Below, piece by piece: positions 1 to 13,283 of a stretch of 64,000 nt of DNA (positions are counted from its first letter, which is position 1; the number at the start of each line of letters is the position of its first letter). Source of the stretch: Rosa chinensis (Eukaryota; Streptophyta; Magnoliopsida; Rosales; Rosaceae); NCBI RefSeq assembly GCF_002994745.2, contig NC_037090.1, forward strand, positions 11,591,501-11,655,500. The letters are read 5' to 3'. The notes beneath the pieces were generated by a model. The model saw only the letters and a list, made by a program, of their open reading frames with translations, ran no database searches and was not told the DNA's origin. A program made the position numbers and the translations under genes.

Positions 1-299
1 GTTCATGGGTTAGTATAAACTTTCATGATCACGACTGACGTAGAACAAGATTAAAAAGAGGAAAAAAAAAAAAGAGCTCATAGAGACCATTACAATTCGA
101 AACCCACTTGGCGCTCATAAACGATAGAGTTGTAACTAAATCCCTACAAAGAAGAGTCATTTATGTTTTAACAAAATTTTATATACACCGTTCGTGGAGC
201 ATAGAATCTAGAAAGAAGTGTGATTTCAGTTGGTAGTTGGATCTCTGTTGTAGTCTACAATATCTCTGTTAGTCTTCCACCATAATCAAAGGAACCCGT
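1..299. other. Non-coding flank and likely 3' UTR of PAS1
   Basis: This AT-rich stretch lies directly after the PAS1 stop codon on the minus strand and should include its 3' UTR and polyadenylation region. I see no open frame or repeat of note in it. Confidence 0.5.
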
Positions 300-3200
300 C
301 TAATTAAACCACAGGTTCAGCAAATAGGCCAGAACAAAGAGGAATGTGACATTGAAAAGCATGTTGGTCCATCCTACCCGTCCAAGGACTCTAAGTAATC
401 TGGGCCAGAATGTGGTTTGGGGGGCTGATGTTTGAGCTGCATTCCCCGCAACTTCACGAGAGGTTTCTGAAGTATCTCCATCTAAATCCTCCTCTTGATC
501 ATCATTCTTCTGATTTACATCCGCAGTCTTATCTCCATCTTCTTCGGTTCCAACCTCGGAAATTTCCCCCGGCTTCTTATCAAATAGTCCCTTGAATTGT
601 TTCCGTTGCCTCTTCTCAACTTCCTGATATGCCAATGAAAAGACATAGATGATATTGGATGATCAAGAATTCCCACTACATCTCAAATAATTAATTAAGT
701 TTGTTCATGCTCAACCCACCTGTTCCTGCTGCTTCACTTTTAGAAGAGCAGCTGTTGCGTCTGGTTCCGTTGACTTGTCAAGTTGTATCATCTAATAGCA
801 TCCGCAATAGAAATCAGAAATGGATGACAACAATATATATTGATTAAACAAATAAAATATCAATGAGTTTAAGCATTACCTTGTTGAAGTCACTCTTTGC
901 TTCCTCAAAATCTCCAGCAGCCATGAAGGCCATTCCACGGCGGTAGAGAGCCTTAACATGTCCAGGGTTTGCCTCTATAACCTAGAAAGATCAGATACAT
1001 AACAAATCAAGTTAAACAGATTAACTTGCCACTGCAATATCAACTATTTTGACCTCTTATACTGTTATATGTAATGAAAACATACCTTGTTGCATGTCTC
1101 AATGGATTTTCTGCATTCTCCCATTTTAAAGTAGCATGCAGCCACATTCAGATGTAGCAAATTCTTCAAACATCCAGAAACAAGTGCAACTTATCAATCA
1201 CAAATGTAAAGCTATCAAATATAGAGGTTTTGTTGCTAAGTTAGAATAGATGAAGATATTTCAATCAATAATTAAATAATTGGAAAAACATGCAAAGCAA
1301 GATGCTTACCCTCGTGTTTGAAAATGTTTTCCCTTCTTCATCATCTTGTGGATTAACGTGATTAAATTCCCGAAGCACCTAATAGCCCAGCAGATTAACA
1401 ATAAAAGCTCAACGAATTATTTCTACAAGTTGGTGGTATTACCTCATCAGATTATCATAAAAATAATAAACAAACAAACTGAGCTAATGGCACTTGCATA
1501 CCAGTAATACAACTCCTCAAAGGATTGACCATGAAATGAAGGTATATTATAAGTTATAACTTCCTACAGCTTATCAGTTAATAACAGGCAGTAGCAACTT
1601 AGCTATGGGATCAAACGGACAACTGTTGTAGGAAAATATTCTTATATATGCAATTATGCATCACAAAATACTCATAATCCAAAATGAATCATGCATTGTA
1701 CCCAAAAAAAAAGGGAATCATGTCATACTTTTTTTTTTTTTTGGGGAATATACCTTGTCATACTTTGCCTTGGCAAGTTCAAATTTTCCTTCTTTAAATA
1801 GCCTGTTCCCCTGAAATTATAATAACAACACAATTCTAAGTTCCCATGATCTAGAGTTTGAGTTCCCCTCTCGATTAATGGGATGCACAAATATAAAAAG
1901 AATTCAATACAACACTGAAATAACTGGGTATCTTTTGAACATGACTCTGCATACACAAAGGGACACATTTGGATAAGATGAGATTCTCCGTTAATACACC
2001 CAGTAGCTGCTAGATGGTTATTTGTAGCTAACATTGAATGTTAGTAGTACATACTGTATTTCTTATCTTCTCTGCTTCATCTATTATGCTTGTAAAGTCC
2101 AAACCAGTCCAATCCTGCAATAGTATGAAAGTAAGGCATTAAACACATGGCTTAGTGCAATTGAAAGCATGGACCTAAGAAATAAAGCTCTCAAGAACAT
2201 GTTCGGATAATCATGTCCAGATAACCATGAATTGAAGATAAGCATTAGCCAGAGTCACATCGCAATCTAGATCGCCCAGAGCTTTGATAATCAAGTCTAC
2301 CTCTCTTCAGAACCACTAACGTTAAATGTAGAGGAGAATTATGCAGCCATTCTTAAAGTTACTTTGAGCAAAAAGCTAGCTTTAGAAATTAAAGGAAAAA
2401 TAACTTTAGAAATTACCTTTGGCATTTCAAAACCAAGAAGCTCGATTTCCCATTGAATATGAGCTCCTTCAGGAACATTAGCAGGCCTGGCGATATGGGG
2501 GAAAAACCAGTGACACATTTGAACTGGATGAACAAAAGAAATAATGACAAGAGACTTCCATTTTTGGTCTGTGTGTATTAATTTAGGATATTGTTTACTA
2601 CAAATCATAATGAATTACAGAAGGTAAGGTAAGCTTGAATTCAAAAGGTAACCTAGCAAACTTGTCGTATGCATAATCAGGAGGACATGTGACCAGAGCT
2701 ATCTCTCCAGGCAGCATCAAACGAACACACATTTCAAATCCCTCAGGCACCTTCATACACAAATAAAAGTTTCAGTACACTAAATTCCCCACCTAAAATT
2801 GTTGATATCAGAAACAAGGTTTCAGAACAACCTACGCCAATTGCATTGTGCAAATACATATATAGCTATACCAGAAGAATGAAGATTCAAATCAAGTATA
2901 AATATTTCTCCACAGAGATGGTGAAAAACTCACAAGGCCTTCTCCAGAACAGAACTCCAAAGGCTGACCATTATTGTTAACTCTCGTATCAAAGAAGATT
3001 GTCTTTTCCTCATTAAGAATCATGCCCTTGTAATGGACTCGTAGAAGGCTGTCGTGAAGAGGACAATCCATAGGAAACTCACCTAATTATTCCAAAATCC
3101 AAAATCCAAAATATGGTAAACACATTACATTTGAATCATTTATGCCTAAATTTAACATATGAACATATCAGATTAAAGGAATATACACAAAGAGTACCAC

Positions 3201-5916
3201 TTGGTATAAATCAGAGTGAATTTGAAAGAGCTAACGCTAACCACAATAGCAAACCATGTAGCATTTCATGATCTATGTTTTCTACTAAAATTTAGGTTCT
3301 TTGAAAAAGTGGAAATTCTAAGACCCCACCTTTCCCATCACGAATACGCCTTTTAATCAGACGCCCATCTCCAAGCATGTCTCGCACCTTTTAATACATA
3401 ACCATAGAGTTAGATCAGAATCTCAGACTTTTTAACCCACAAAAGAAAACTCCCTGCCAAATTAGCTACACAGTATTATCTGAAGACTATGATTTAGAAT
3501 TAAGAACTTTGCACACCTGAATAAAGTGGACAAGCTCCACTTCAAAATGAACTTCTTCAACACCTTCTACCACAGGCAGGAAAGGAGATGGAGTCAAATA
3601 CTGACTGCTGACATATATCACTGCCTTCTCTTGCCGTGACATTGTACCAATTCCCATCTCAAGACCTTTAGGTATCTAGTTTGCATTCAAAACATAATAG
3701 TTAGTAAAACAAAGTAGACTTCAAATGCACTTTTCTCCCACTCGGCCTGAAAACTGATGAGGCCTTTTCTCTGACTATTACAACGTTTTGAATAACCAAA
3801 TAGGACCAACAAAGTGACAAAGCTGAGAGTGAAATTTGAACCCATCAGGTATGTCCAGCTAAAAGCAATATTACACAAAATAAAGAAAATTAAAGAAACA
3901 AAGTAACAGCTGAAAAATTGTTCACCAACCTCAGACTTTCCAAAATTAAAGAAAAACGGTTCTCCTTGAGTACGTGGAACAAGCACTTTCCCATCACCAG
4001 TCTTTGCAGAAATCCTGAGAACGGTCATATGCCCGTCTTTAAATGTTTAAGCATATTCCAATTTGTAGTACAATAAAGTAGCAGAGAAACTAGTTGGGAA
4101 GGAGGGAAAAAGGTTTATACCAGGCTTTTACTTCATAAGGTTCCCTTGGGGATTCCCAACCCTGACCTTCAGTTATTACCTGCCAAGTGTATAGGGAGTC
4201 CAGTATGAAATAAAGGTTTCAAATATGCAGGAAAAAAGGTACAATAAAATTTATAATTTGTTATCTAAATCATCACCTACCCAACATCTTCACTTCATAA
4301 AATTTTCTTGTTTTTCATAAAATTCCATGTCATTTTTCTTATTAAATGTGATCATTAATCTTATCATTTCTAGACATTCTTCCATCAATACTTTGGCATG
4401 ATACAAAAGAAATCTATGCTCCTGCAGCAGGGCTATAATTTTAAGAATGCAGAATATAGTGATAGACGTCAATGACAACCAATCATAATTGCTCAAGCAT
4501 TTTGATTCATCATAACCAAATCAAATAAAATGCAACAACATACGATTTCCAGTACCTTCTTCACAACTCCCAAGTCATCACTAACAATCTGAAAAAGAAC
4601 CAAACATCAGATCCACTGCAAGGTCAGGAGGAAACGTAAATAGATAAACACAATGTGTTGATCACCATCTAATAGATAGTTGTATAAGCATAAACTACTT
4701 TCAACCAAAGAATCATTAATTCTCACATCTAATATTGAGATGAACATTTGCAAGGTGGAGTTCAACCATACCGAAAACATTAAGGTTTTAAAATGATGAT
4801 TTTTATTCGGAATTCTTACCTTGGCTTTGAAGAAATCTATCATCTCAATCTCAAAATGAAGTTCATCATCCTTTGGAAAGTCACTGGGAGCTGAAAGTGG
4901 GCAATCATCCTCACCATAGTGCACTTGAGGTTTCATTTTTAACTGACATTAAACAAAAAAATAAATAAAAACTACAATCTACAAAATGATCCAAATACAC
5001 AAGCACAAATAACATTTCATCAAATATGAAAAGGTCTTTATTTATATTTTTCTCTTCTTCAATGTAGAATTTATCTACCCTATAAGGTGTTTTCTAATTC
5101 TATAGAAAGCACACATGCCAGATACCCAACAACAATACAGAACCAATTCAGGTTCAAATTCACCAATTTCACCTTTTTGCACACACATTCATAGGCAGAC
5201 AAAACTCATGTAATTATGAAGATATTACCATTGCAATTTCACCCTTGGGCATGGTTGGAAGTCCTTCTAGAAATCCAACTATCATCTTGGTCTTTCCCAA
5301 AACACTTCGTATGGGGATTCCCTTGCCTGATGACAAATGAATATTGAATTCAATCAGTGGAATACAACATTTTCACATCAACTGAATCACTAAAAGTGAA
5401 GTGAAATGAGATTTCACAAAATAACTCGAAAGTGAATGCAAATTTAATGCAAATAATAACGTTTCCTATCTTAATCTCTACAGAATTGTTAAAATATGCT
5501 TAGTACCACACAATTCAACTCACCTCCATATTCTGATCTTGAAGATTCAACAATGACTCCATCCAGTGTTCTAACAGTGCAATGATATATAACCTACAAA
5601 ACAAACAACATAATTTATCTTCCACCATTTGCTTTCATACAAGTTCAATTGCTTCAATAACCGCAATGTAAGCCCAACCTGATCACCATCTGAAGGTGTT
5701 GAATCACCTCCACCGGGTCTGATCACAGCTTTCATCAGGCTTCCGGCCACTATTTTCATCCTCCTATTAACAAACAAAAATCAACAAAATTCGAATAGCA
5801 TTTCAATTTCCACAGATTCATTTCTAACTAGCTGAAATTGAAGCTACCTACCTCTTTTCGTCATCGGTTGGTTCTTTCTTTGGCTTCTGTGGCGCGGCAG
5901 CTTCAATTACAGCCAT
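300..5916 (-). CDS. PAS1: PASTICCINO1-like FKBP peptidyl-prolyl isomerase (20 exons, complete)
   Basis: Plant FKBP-type immunophilin of the PASTICCINO1 (FKBP72) type. In Arabidopsis this family acts at the ER with the very-long-chain fatty-acid elongase and in cell division and cytokinin/auxin responses. Coding exons on the minus strand: 5852-5916, 5679-5763, 5524-5593, 5229-5326, 4820-4942, 4556-4588, 4121-4179, 3930-4014, 3517-3675, 3330-3387, 2934-3082, 2653-2750, 2417-2486, 2055-2114, 1754-1810, 1310-1378, 1086-1163, 880-981, 720-791, 300-623. All introns are GT-AG and frame is kept throughout, giving 637 aa against about 635 in Arabidopsis. Three FKBP-like repeats lie at roughly residues 50-150, 165-260 and 290-385 (the first starts at RPGGGDSTPSDGDQV). 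TPR helices follow at about 400-510, then a basic segment (KRQRKQFKGLFDKKPGE) and an acidic linker. A hydrophobic tail anchor at about 615-636 ends in LNLWFN. The start is the first ATG of the conserved N-terminus (MAVIEAAAP). No breaks are seen. Confidence 0.96.
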
Positions 5917-6802
5917 CTCCGATCAACGTCGCCTAAAGTTCGAGAACGATGAAATCCCTAGCCGTAGACGAAGCAAAGAGTTCCGGTTAGTTGAGCCAGT
6001 CGGAGTAGGAAGCTCCGTAAACACTCAATTAGCTTCGTAATCACAGAGTTTACCTGAGATTCGGATGGTTGAGGACGAATCCAGACTGATTGACTCGAGA
6101 GTCGTCGATTCTGGAAGCTTCAGTTCTCTATTTGATTTCCAATTTCAACGAACAGAGTTAACTAAAATGGGAGGACGGGGCAGTTGAGCACGAGAAAATT
6201 ACCGCTGGTAATTGGTACCTTTATTTGCTATTTTACTTTTCAGGACACTGGGTCGTAGAGATTATACGGTAGGGACACGGGCAGATGATTTTGTCCTGTT
6301 TGGCGCCATATGTCAAGCTTAGGCCGGCTTCCAACTTTTTTTGGAGCTAGTAGTGACAAGTGGCACTACACTATTAAGAGTTTGATAACGTTTATGGTTG
6401 TTTACCGGATTTTCTACCAAATAATGGAGGGCGGGATTTCGATTTAAAATCATTAGGGCATCGAATTGTTGTTTATCTACTTTTTACGTCCTCTAGACTT
6501 TCTTTCTCTATAATCATCACCTTCGTCTAAGCTCGGTAGAGAATTAGAGACAAGATCGATTTATGCTAAAGTCACAAACACTGTGTTGGTCTTTAGTCAG
6601 AAAATGAATATTTGCTCGAGCTATGTTTAGGGATAATTAGTTCAAAGATGTGGATTTTGGGTTTATGACGAATGTATGGATGCTCATGCAATGGAGGCAA
6701 ATCAGTGGCGGCAAGAAGATGAAGCAGAGGTTGTGTGGTGGTATAAATAATTCTCTTCTATTGAGAATGAGCATAAAGAAAAATAAAAGGTGGACAAACA
6801 AG
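5917..6802. other. 5' UTR and upstream region of PAS1
   Basis: Sequence upstream of the PAS1 start on the minus strand. The first 200 bases have exon/UTR-like base composition and probably hold the leader and core promoter. Beyond 6200 it becomes AT-rich. I see no other gene. Confidence 0.45.
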
Positions 6803-6816
6803 TTTAACAGTGATGT

Positions 6817-6934
6817 GGTGTTAGCTCAGTGGTTAGAGCACCTACTACCTAAGATTAAAGTTCTGGGTTCGAGTCACCATAAGGATAGGAGTGAAATCCT
6901 TTAATCCTCTTTTAAAAGAAAAAAAAAAAAAAGA
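6817..6934 (+). mobile_element. tRNA-derived SINE with poly(A) tail
   Basis: A short retroposon with RNA polymerase III promoter boxes: box A (TAGCTCAGTGG) at 6822-6832 and box B (GGTTCGAGTCA) at 6866-6876. A short body ends in an A-rich tail at about 6918-6932. It is flanked by a perfect 14-bp target-site duplication, TTTAACAGTGATGT, at 6803-6816 and 6935-6948. Box sequence and spacing match a tRNA head, but the region between them cannot fold as a normal tRNA anticodon arm, so it is not a tRNA gene. The intact duplication suggests a fairly recent insertion about 0.9 kb upstream of PAS1. Confidence 0.85.
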
Positions 6935-8020
6935 TTTAACAGTGATGTATTAAATAATCGATAATGCAAATATGAATTGTTTGCTGTATTATAAAAGTGA
7001 TATTAAAAATTATAAGAAAAATTAAAATAAAAGTATTATTAGTGATTGTGACTTTAAATTTTTTTTATGCTTATTAAGAAAGTAAAATAATACTTGCTCA
7101 ATTTCAAATGCAAATATATGTAGGTTGGAGAAAGAACGAATTTAAGAGTGGGAGTGTATCATTGCTTCTACATTCTACAATACTTGATCATACTTACCAT
7201 TCCACACATTCTCCTAATCTAACAAGTATGACAACCAATTACCCATGAGTCAGTATTGGCAACCCATGTTCTATTCTAGGAGACAAAAACGGCCACAAGA
7301 TAAAGTTGAAATGCTGGCCGACCTAGGCTTCTCTAGCTACAGTTAGTCTAAACAAGTAGCATCATACTTCACCAGTACTCCACGCTATTCCTATCAGGGA
7401 TAGATATTTTCTGGTACAAACCAGCAACTGGTATCAAGCCACTCTTATGAGTTATGTCTATTGATAACTTGATCCGTTTCAAATAGACGGGACTTATTTG
7501 GGTCAGGATGAGGCGTCGTTGAATTTGAAAACCTTTCATCAAAATAGCAAATAAAACACGCCTCGATTCACCTGGCCAATCGTTGGTGCTTTATCAGGTT
7601 TGCTCTGTATATCCAACTAGGCCCACCAAGCGGATGAGACCCAGTCCAGTCCAATATATCAGGTCGGTGTTCTAACCAAACAAATAGCAGTATGACTTGA
7701 TGTATCACTGCTTCCAAACAAATAGCCGATGATGACAAATCACAACTACGTGTCATGCCTTTATACGCATAGGGCGCCCGTACGCATAACCATGCGCTAA
7801 ATGCCATGATAAGCAACCACACTGTGAAAATCTTAATACACATTTGGTTCAAAGCTCAGGTATTTTAGGTTTGAATTGTCTCTCGAGGAACTTTAATGTC
7901 TCGAGAGCGAAACATTTAACAGCGAGGATATGTCTATCACGTTTCATAAATGTTCAAATATCAATTAAAAGATTTTTTTTTTCTTTTTAAATGAAGAGGA
8001 GCATAGCTCCATCAAATGTT

Positions 8021-8095
8021 TAGTTATATTACTTGTATACACTTAAAATAGATCGTGATGATCATATGTATAGTTATATTACTTGTATACACTTA
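8021..8095. repeat. Direct repeat, 25 bp, period 50
   Basis: TAGTTATATTACTTGTATAC followed by ACTTA occurs at 8021-8045 and again at 8071-8095, with 25 unrelated bases between. It is probably a small tandem duplication. Confidence 0.8.
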
Positions 8096-8715
8096 CACTC
8101 TATGAACAATATTATACATCTCTGGCATACACTAATGATTTTCCTATAAGGCACAAAATTTAAAATTTACATGCAAGAAGTGTAATTTTTTATTTCTAAT
8201 TTGCACTAAAATTATTATCTCAATACATTAAAGTAGCGTAGAAGAATTACAACCGGTGAACTATAAATGTGTCTGAATAATAGAAGCGAAAATTGTAGTT
8301 TAATTCAAATAAAGGGACTTGGCCCCAAGAAAAAAAGACGAAGGAATGGAATCACGAAAGAAGCTAGGTCTGACCCAGTCAAACTGACAAACCAGCGAGA
8401 TGTAACGCACGCATACCCCCACTCACGCACCTCCTCCACCACTCTGCCAAAGCGATCCCCAGCCGCGTCTCTGGCGCGTGCCCCCCGAACCTATAGCAGC
8501 AGTGCGCGCCATGTGATATTATTGAAACGGCGTTGCATTCCCCCTCGCGACGTGGTTGACAACCACGCCACCACCCCATGCCGGCAAACCGTCCTTTCAC
8601 GCCGGACCCCGCTCTGGATCCCACCCTACTCTTCCTTTTTTCATAAAAAATAAAAAATATTGATAGCCAAAAAGAAATCCCAAAAAAGCGCGCAAATGAC
8701 TCTCATTGGAGCATG

Positions 8716-8723
8716 CCACGTGG
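8716..8723. promoter_or_regulatory. Palindromic G-box core (CCACGTGG)
   Basis: A perfect CCACGTGG, the core bound by plant bZIP and bHLH factors. It sits in the GC-richer part of the intergenic region and is not immediately upstream of a gene I can model, so its role is unproven. Confidence 0.3.
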
Positions 8724-9170
8724 AAAAGAGCTGGCCACGCGTTGGTCCCACTAATGAACACCTCGCGACGGCTCTATTCGATGGTGGTGGTGCTTCTCTG
8801 TTAAAGCAAAACCCCACTTTTCCCCTCAGTTTCGTTTTCCTTAATAATTTGTTAATTTAGCGACTAATTAAAAGGGATTTAACAACGACCCCCGAGACTA
8901 AACAAAATCCAGCTTGCCGGACCTCGGGAAAAGCAAAAGTCCTTATGCAAGCAGCTTCTTCTGGAGCTTTTGGAACTGTCACAAAGAATTACTATACTAA
9001 TTAACATATCCGCTTACTTAATTAATCTTAATACAAGTTTAGAGCAACTACGCAAGAAAAACCAGGCCCCCGACACACTCCCCAAAAACATTAACTGCTC
9101 GACAAACACAGCGGCCGAAAAAATCTAAAACAAAAATAATACAGAAAGAACAACACAGAATTTGCAAATA

Positions 9171-9659
9171 CATCCTTTTATTATATCATAATAACGCTGC
9201 TGGACATGGTGCATGGACAGCTTGGGGAATCAGAAATACACGATTTGAATTTCGGAATTTAAATTCCCAACTGATATTTGTAAAGATCCCAACCAAAAAT
9301 CCCAAAAACAAAAACCACAGAAGGGACCCACCACTTCTTCGCTCTTTGAGCCCAGCCAGAAGAGAACAGAGAAGCTTGGCTGCTGTGCCTTACTGCTGCA
9401 GCTTAGCACCAAACTAGGCATTTTATTTTTAACCTAAAAGCCCTAAACCCAGAACATAAACATTTCCTCCTCCTTCCTCCTCCTTTGTTCCAGCATCGTT
9501 TTCCCTGTCCTGTCTTTCTCAAAAACCCTATTTTCTTTTGTCCTACACTCCTAATACTATTAACCCTATTACCTTTCCCTTTAATTCTTCCTAAAACCTT
9601 GTTCAATTTCCTTTTGTCCCTAAACAACCCCCTAAAAAAACCAAACAAACCCACAGCAG
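9171..9659 (-). other. Probable 3' UTR of the 411-aa gene
   Basis: T- and C-rich non-coding sequence (as read on plus) follows the TAG stop at 9660-9662. Open frames here on both strands are unconserved and low in complexity. Confidence 0.4.
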
Positions 9660-11472
9660 CTAGTAAGTCCACTCCTGGGGAAGCCTAATCTCATGGTTCA
9701 CTGGTGCCTGTGGCCTCATCATGCTGCGATTCGGCTGAGCTATGGCGATGCTGTTATTCCGAAGCCGAAGAGCAAGTTCTGCAATTCACCATTAAACCAA
9801 ATAAGTAAAAACCCACATGGTAAAATTTCGATTAGCAAATAAGTCAAATTAGGAGGGATGAGTTTCTTACCATAGTCAGGATTGTTTCTTCCATTGAAAC
9901 AGTTATGGACTTGAGGCTGTGACTGCACGCGCATTTCTTCAACGTTCAACTTCAATGCATGGACAACTTTAGCTGGGACGAAAACCGTTGGGCAAGCTGT
10001 AAAAAAAAGCACAAGAATAAGTGAATAACAGAATGTAATGAGCCCACCAAAAAATTAAATTACAAACAGTAGTCCACCAGACGAGATCTGAAATTTTCAG
10101 AGAAATTTATTGACCTCAGCACATCAGAACCACCCAGGCCATAGAAATCAAAGCTCCCCCCAAAAATCTTAATGATGTTGACCAACTAGCTTCAATGAAG
10201 AAGAAAAAACAAAATTTCCTTGTTGGGTTTTTAATTTTTTTTTTTTTTAAATGAAACAAAATTGAGGGGGGTGGGGTATGAGTGTGGACCGACCTTGTTT
10301 GGGTTGTTGCTTCTTGCCGCGAGGATATTCAGATGGGGTTCCGATTTGGCGGGGTAAGAACACACCAGTACCAGTAGACTCCTTTTTGGCTCCCATGAGA
10401 GCACCTTGGAATCCAGGCCCATTCGGCTGAAACTGTTGCCGCTGAGCTTGTTGCAGTGGAGGCCAAGCCGACGGCGAAAGACCCAGGGGTCCATTGTTGG
10501 TGTTCCTGACTCGGTTCTGGACCATCGGATGGGACTGAGCCCGCTGGTGCTGGAATCTTCCGTTCGCCTGAGACTGAGCAAGCACCGCCGAGATGTTGTT
10601 CTTCAGAATCTGTTGCTGTCTCAACCGCTCAAACTGTAACCGAAAATAGAGGCACAAAATTTAGCAAACCGAAGCGCGTCCTCACAGAAATGGCAAAAGT
10701 GCTTTTCAGAGAAGTCGAAATTTTTTTTTTACCTGCAAGTGCTTCTGGGAAAGTGACTGCTGTTGGTGCTGGAGGTAGTACCCGAAATCAGGGACAGTGA
10801 CTGGAGAGAGCTCCCTTGGAGCACCCAAGATGCCTCTGCTTTTTTGGTCGAAACGCAAAGCTTCTTCCTGGATGCGCATCTTAGCCACTTCCCCTGCAGC
10901 CGCATGTAGAAGATCCCAAGTGGCCGGCGGCGACTGAGCGTTCGGGCTTCCCCGGCTCGAGCCTTGTCCGCCGCAGCCGCAACCATTCCCGGCCGCACAC
11001 AGCGTCGATTGCGGTGAACCAGACGACACCCACGGCTGAAAAAAAATCGGGAACAAAATCAGAACCCACATGAAAACGCACCGTTTTAAACTGTATTTGA
11101 AAAAATTAGCTTCATTTAGCATACCTTTGAGTTGTTCTTGGAGCCAAGAACCGAGTCGTAGCGCTTAAACTCGTCGTCGAGAGTGGACTGCGCCAGCTGG
11201 CGAGTCAGCCCAGCGAGATACTCTTCCTCGTCGCTCTCAGTCTCGCTGGACTCCACCGGGGAGCTGAAATCGGAGGAGACACCGAAAGCCCCAAACCCGG
11301 AGTGGGGAAACTCGAAGGGAAACAGAGCAGTCTTGAAGGTAGCGTCAGTGTCAGAGCCAAACGAACTCATCTTCCGGCTCCCGGAGTCAATCTTGGGACT
11401 GATTTCGTCGTCGGAATAGGTGAGAATCTCCTGAGGTAACCAAAACGCGGCGTCGTCGAACTCATCAGCCAT
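9660..11472 (-). CDS. Conserved plant protein of unknown function (5 exons, complete)
   Basis: Coding exons on the minus strand: 11125-11472, 10733-11035, 10294-10633, 9871-9996, 9660-9778. All introns are GT-AG and phases agree, giving 411 aa. The protein starts MADEFDDAAFWLP, has an acidic serine-rich stretch (SSETESDEEEYLAGL) near residue 90, glutamine-rich low-complexity segments in the middle, and ends in LPQEWTY. This acidic FW start and the QEWTY end are, from memory, shared by a small family of plant proteins (Arabidopsis At3g54000-like, loosely annotated as TIP41-like). I could not check that and no biochemical role is known to me. An upstream in-frame ATG at 11568 would add 32 residues. 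I prefer 11472 because conserved-looking sequence begins there. No transmembrane segment or signal peptide is visible, and it is probably soluble and nuclear or cytosolic. Confidence 0.85.
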
Positions 11473-12578
11473 CAGTGAAACCCTGGCGTCTTGATATAGG
11501 AAAGAGAGTGATGGAGGTTTGCTGCTGGGTGAAGCTATAATAATAGCCTCAGGGTCCCAAAAGGCCACAGCAAAAGAAAGAACTGTAGGGGGAGAGACAA
11601 CTACGGAGAGGATGGTGGAGAGTGAATAGAGAAGAGAGAAACGAAAGCCCCAAGGCCCTTTTTATCTCTCACACACTCACGCCCCTCTCTCCTCTCTCTC
11701 TCTCTTACTGGTTAATTAATTATTAAGAAACTCCTCTATTACACACTCACTCGGAAGGAGAGGAGCGTGGGCACACGCGGAGTCACCCTGGCGGGGGAAC
11801 GGTGGGACCCGGGGAGGAGGTGTCACAAAGCCCACACACCATGTGAGTGGGTGATGTGAAAGAAATTCTGAAACCCGCCCCTCTGCGCTACGTGAAAGCG
11901 TGTAGGAGGTGGGGGCCCACAGACAAAGTCCCTTCCCTGAGCGGTTTAAGCATTATTACCTTCCCCCAGATACGAACCTCATCAGAGGCTGTCCTCAGTA
12001 AAAAACAAAAGATGATTACTTTTTACAGTGGCTGAGTAACAGCCATTTGTGCTCGGCCTAAAGTTCCACTTGGCAATTTCCCACACTGTCCTCCATGCAG
12101 TGCCAAGAAAAGGAAATCTCTTTCTTTGGATCCCTCTGCCTGACGAAAATGCCCCTCGGGTTTCCGATAAGGTTTGTACTTCTGGGTTGGTCATTTTCAG
12201 CCAAAGCCTGCTGCGAGATGCTACGGCAGAAGGCGATCTTTGTGCAGAGGGAGACCCAATGGGGGAAAACGGAATTTTACTGTGGGTTAAGGTAATAATT
12301 GAGGTAAACTGACGAATTTTTTGGGCCTGTGTGAAAATATCTTTGCGCTTTTTTTTTTTTTTTTTTCTTTCTGGATTAAGGTTATTGAGAGGAGTTGTCA
12401 TTTCTTGTTTTGGGTAATAAGTCTGGTAGTTTTGTTCGAATCACGAGCCAAATCTTCGATTGGGTCAGTTGGTAATGATGTTGTTTCAGGATGGGAGTCT
12501 AAAATTTAATTACCACGAACAGTTATGCTCTAATCACATGAATTAGGTGAATGAACAAGTCAACATGAATACAATGAG
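11473..12578. other. 5' UTR and promoter region of the 411-aa gene
   Basis: A pyrimidine-rich tract (CT-type, about 11660-11706) and a GC-rich block at 11750-11830 lie upstream of the start, as is common in plant leaders and core promoters. Open frames at 11982-12509 on both strands overlap each other and look incidental. Confidence 0.4.
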
Positions 12579-12579
12579 A

Positions 12580-12891
12580 GCACATTTACTTACTTAGAAT
12601 TGAATAGAATGATTACGGAGTAAAAATACTCCTATATTTACTAACACATAAAAGAATCAGAATGATTCTGGGTAAAAGAATTCATGTGTTTACTAACACA
12701 TGAAGGAATCGGAATTGGTGTAGGTCTCACCTATATCAGGAATCTATTCCTGAATATTCAGGAATTTGATTATGAAGGGGGGAGATGCGTTCAGGAATCA
12801 ATCCTCCGGAATCAATACCGATTCCTTTCTTCTCCAATTTTATTTGTCTCCGATTCATAATTATTTTTCATTCCAAATAAGTAAACGTGCC
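12580..12891. mobile_element. MITE-like element with ~25-bp terminal inverted repeats
   Basis: The left end GCACATTTACTTACTTAGAA at 12580 pairs with the right end, which reads GGCACGTTTACTTATTTGGA on the opposite strand ending at 12891. The interior is AT-rich with short internal repeats (TTTACTAACACAT) and no coding potential. I could not find a clear target-site duplication, so the superfamily is open. Confidence 0.55.
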
Positions 12892-13018
12892 ATAAATTTG
12901 GGGTGAATTTGGATGGGTCAGTGTACAGCTCGCAATGATTGGTGATTAAGGATTCTTTTTACCCGTTTTGTTATTAATCACACACTAATCATACATTACC
13001 TTATTTATTTTCCATTAC

Positions 13019-13086
13019 AGCATTTGTCGTAGCATTTAATTACGGTTCAAAAACATTAGTCATTGCATTTAATTACGGTTCAAAAG
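13019..13086. repeat. Short tandem duplication (GCATTTAATTACGGTTCAAAA)
   Basis: Two copies of a ~35-bp unit whose core reads CATTTAATTACGGTTCAAAA, at about 13033-13053 and 13066-13086. Confidence 0.7.
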
Positions 13087-13283
13087 GCATGAATAGAGAC
13101 TCATTTTTCTCGTTCCCCTTCCACAAAGAAAACGTTCTTTCCTTGTTAAGATAATTTCACTACGGTTTTTTTTTCGTTTGCTGAACCCTTTTTTTTTTTT
13201 GACATAACGTCCCGAAATAATGTAATGCATTTTTATTACATCTATATATTTTAATATGCACCAATTAGTAAAAATTATACTAA

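Larger units (their letters stand above)
6949..9170. other. Intergenic region between PAS1 upstream and the 9.6-kb gene
   Basis: No convincing gene. The 8270-8960 part is more GC-rich than its surroundings and contains several unconserved open frames, so an unannotated transcript there cannot be excluded. A small inverted repeat built on CTCGAGAG lies near 7880-7910. Confidence 0.4.

Noticed and set aside
6822..6893. tRNA gene
   Set aside because: Boxes A and B fit, but the middle cannot form a normal anticodon arm, and the unit is followed by a poly(A) tail and flanked by a target duplication. It is a SINE.
8267..8653. 128-codon plus-strand open frame and its 81-codon opposite-strand partner
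   Set aside because: GC-rich sequence open on both strands, with no start context, splice pattern or recognisable domain.
11473..11568. 32-residue N-terminal extension of the 411-aa protein
   Set aside because: In frame but hydrophobic and low in complexity. The acidic MADEFDD start looks like the family start.
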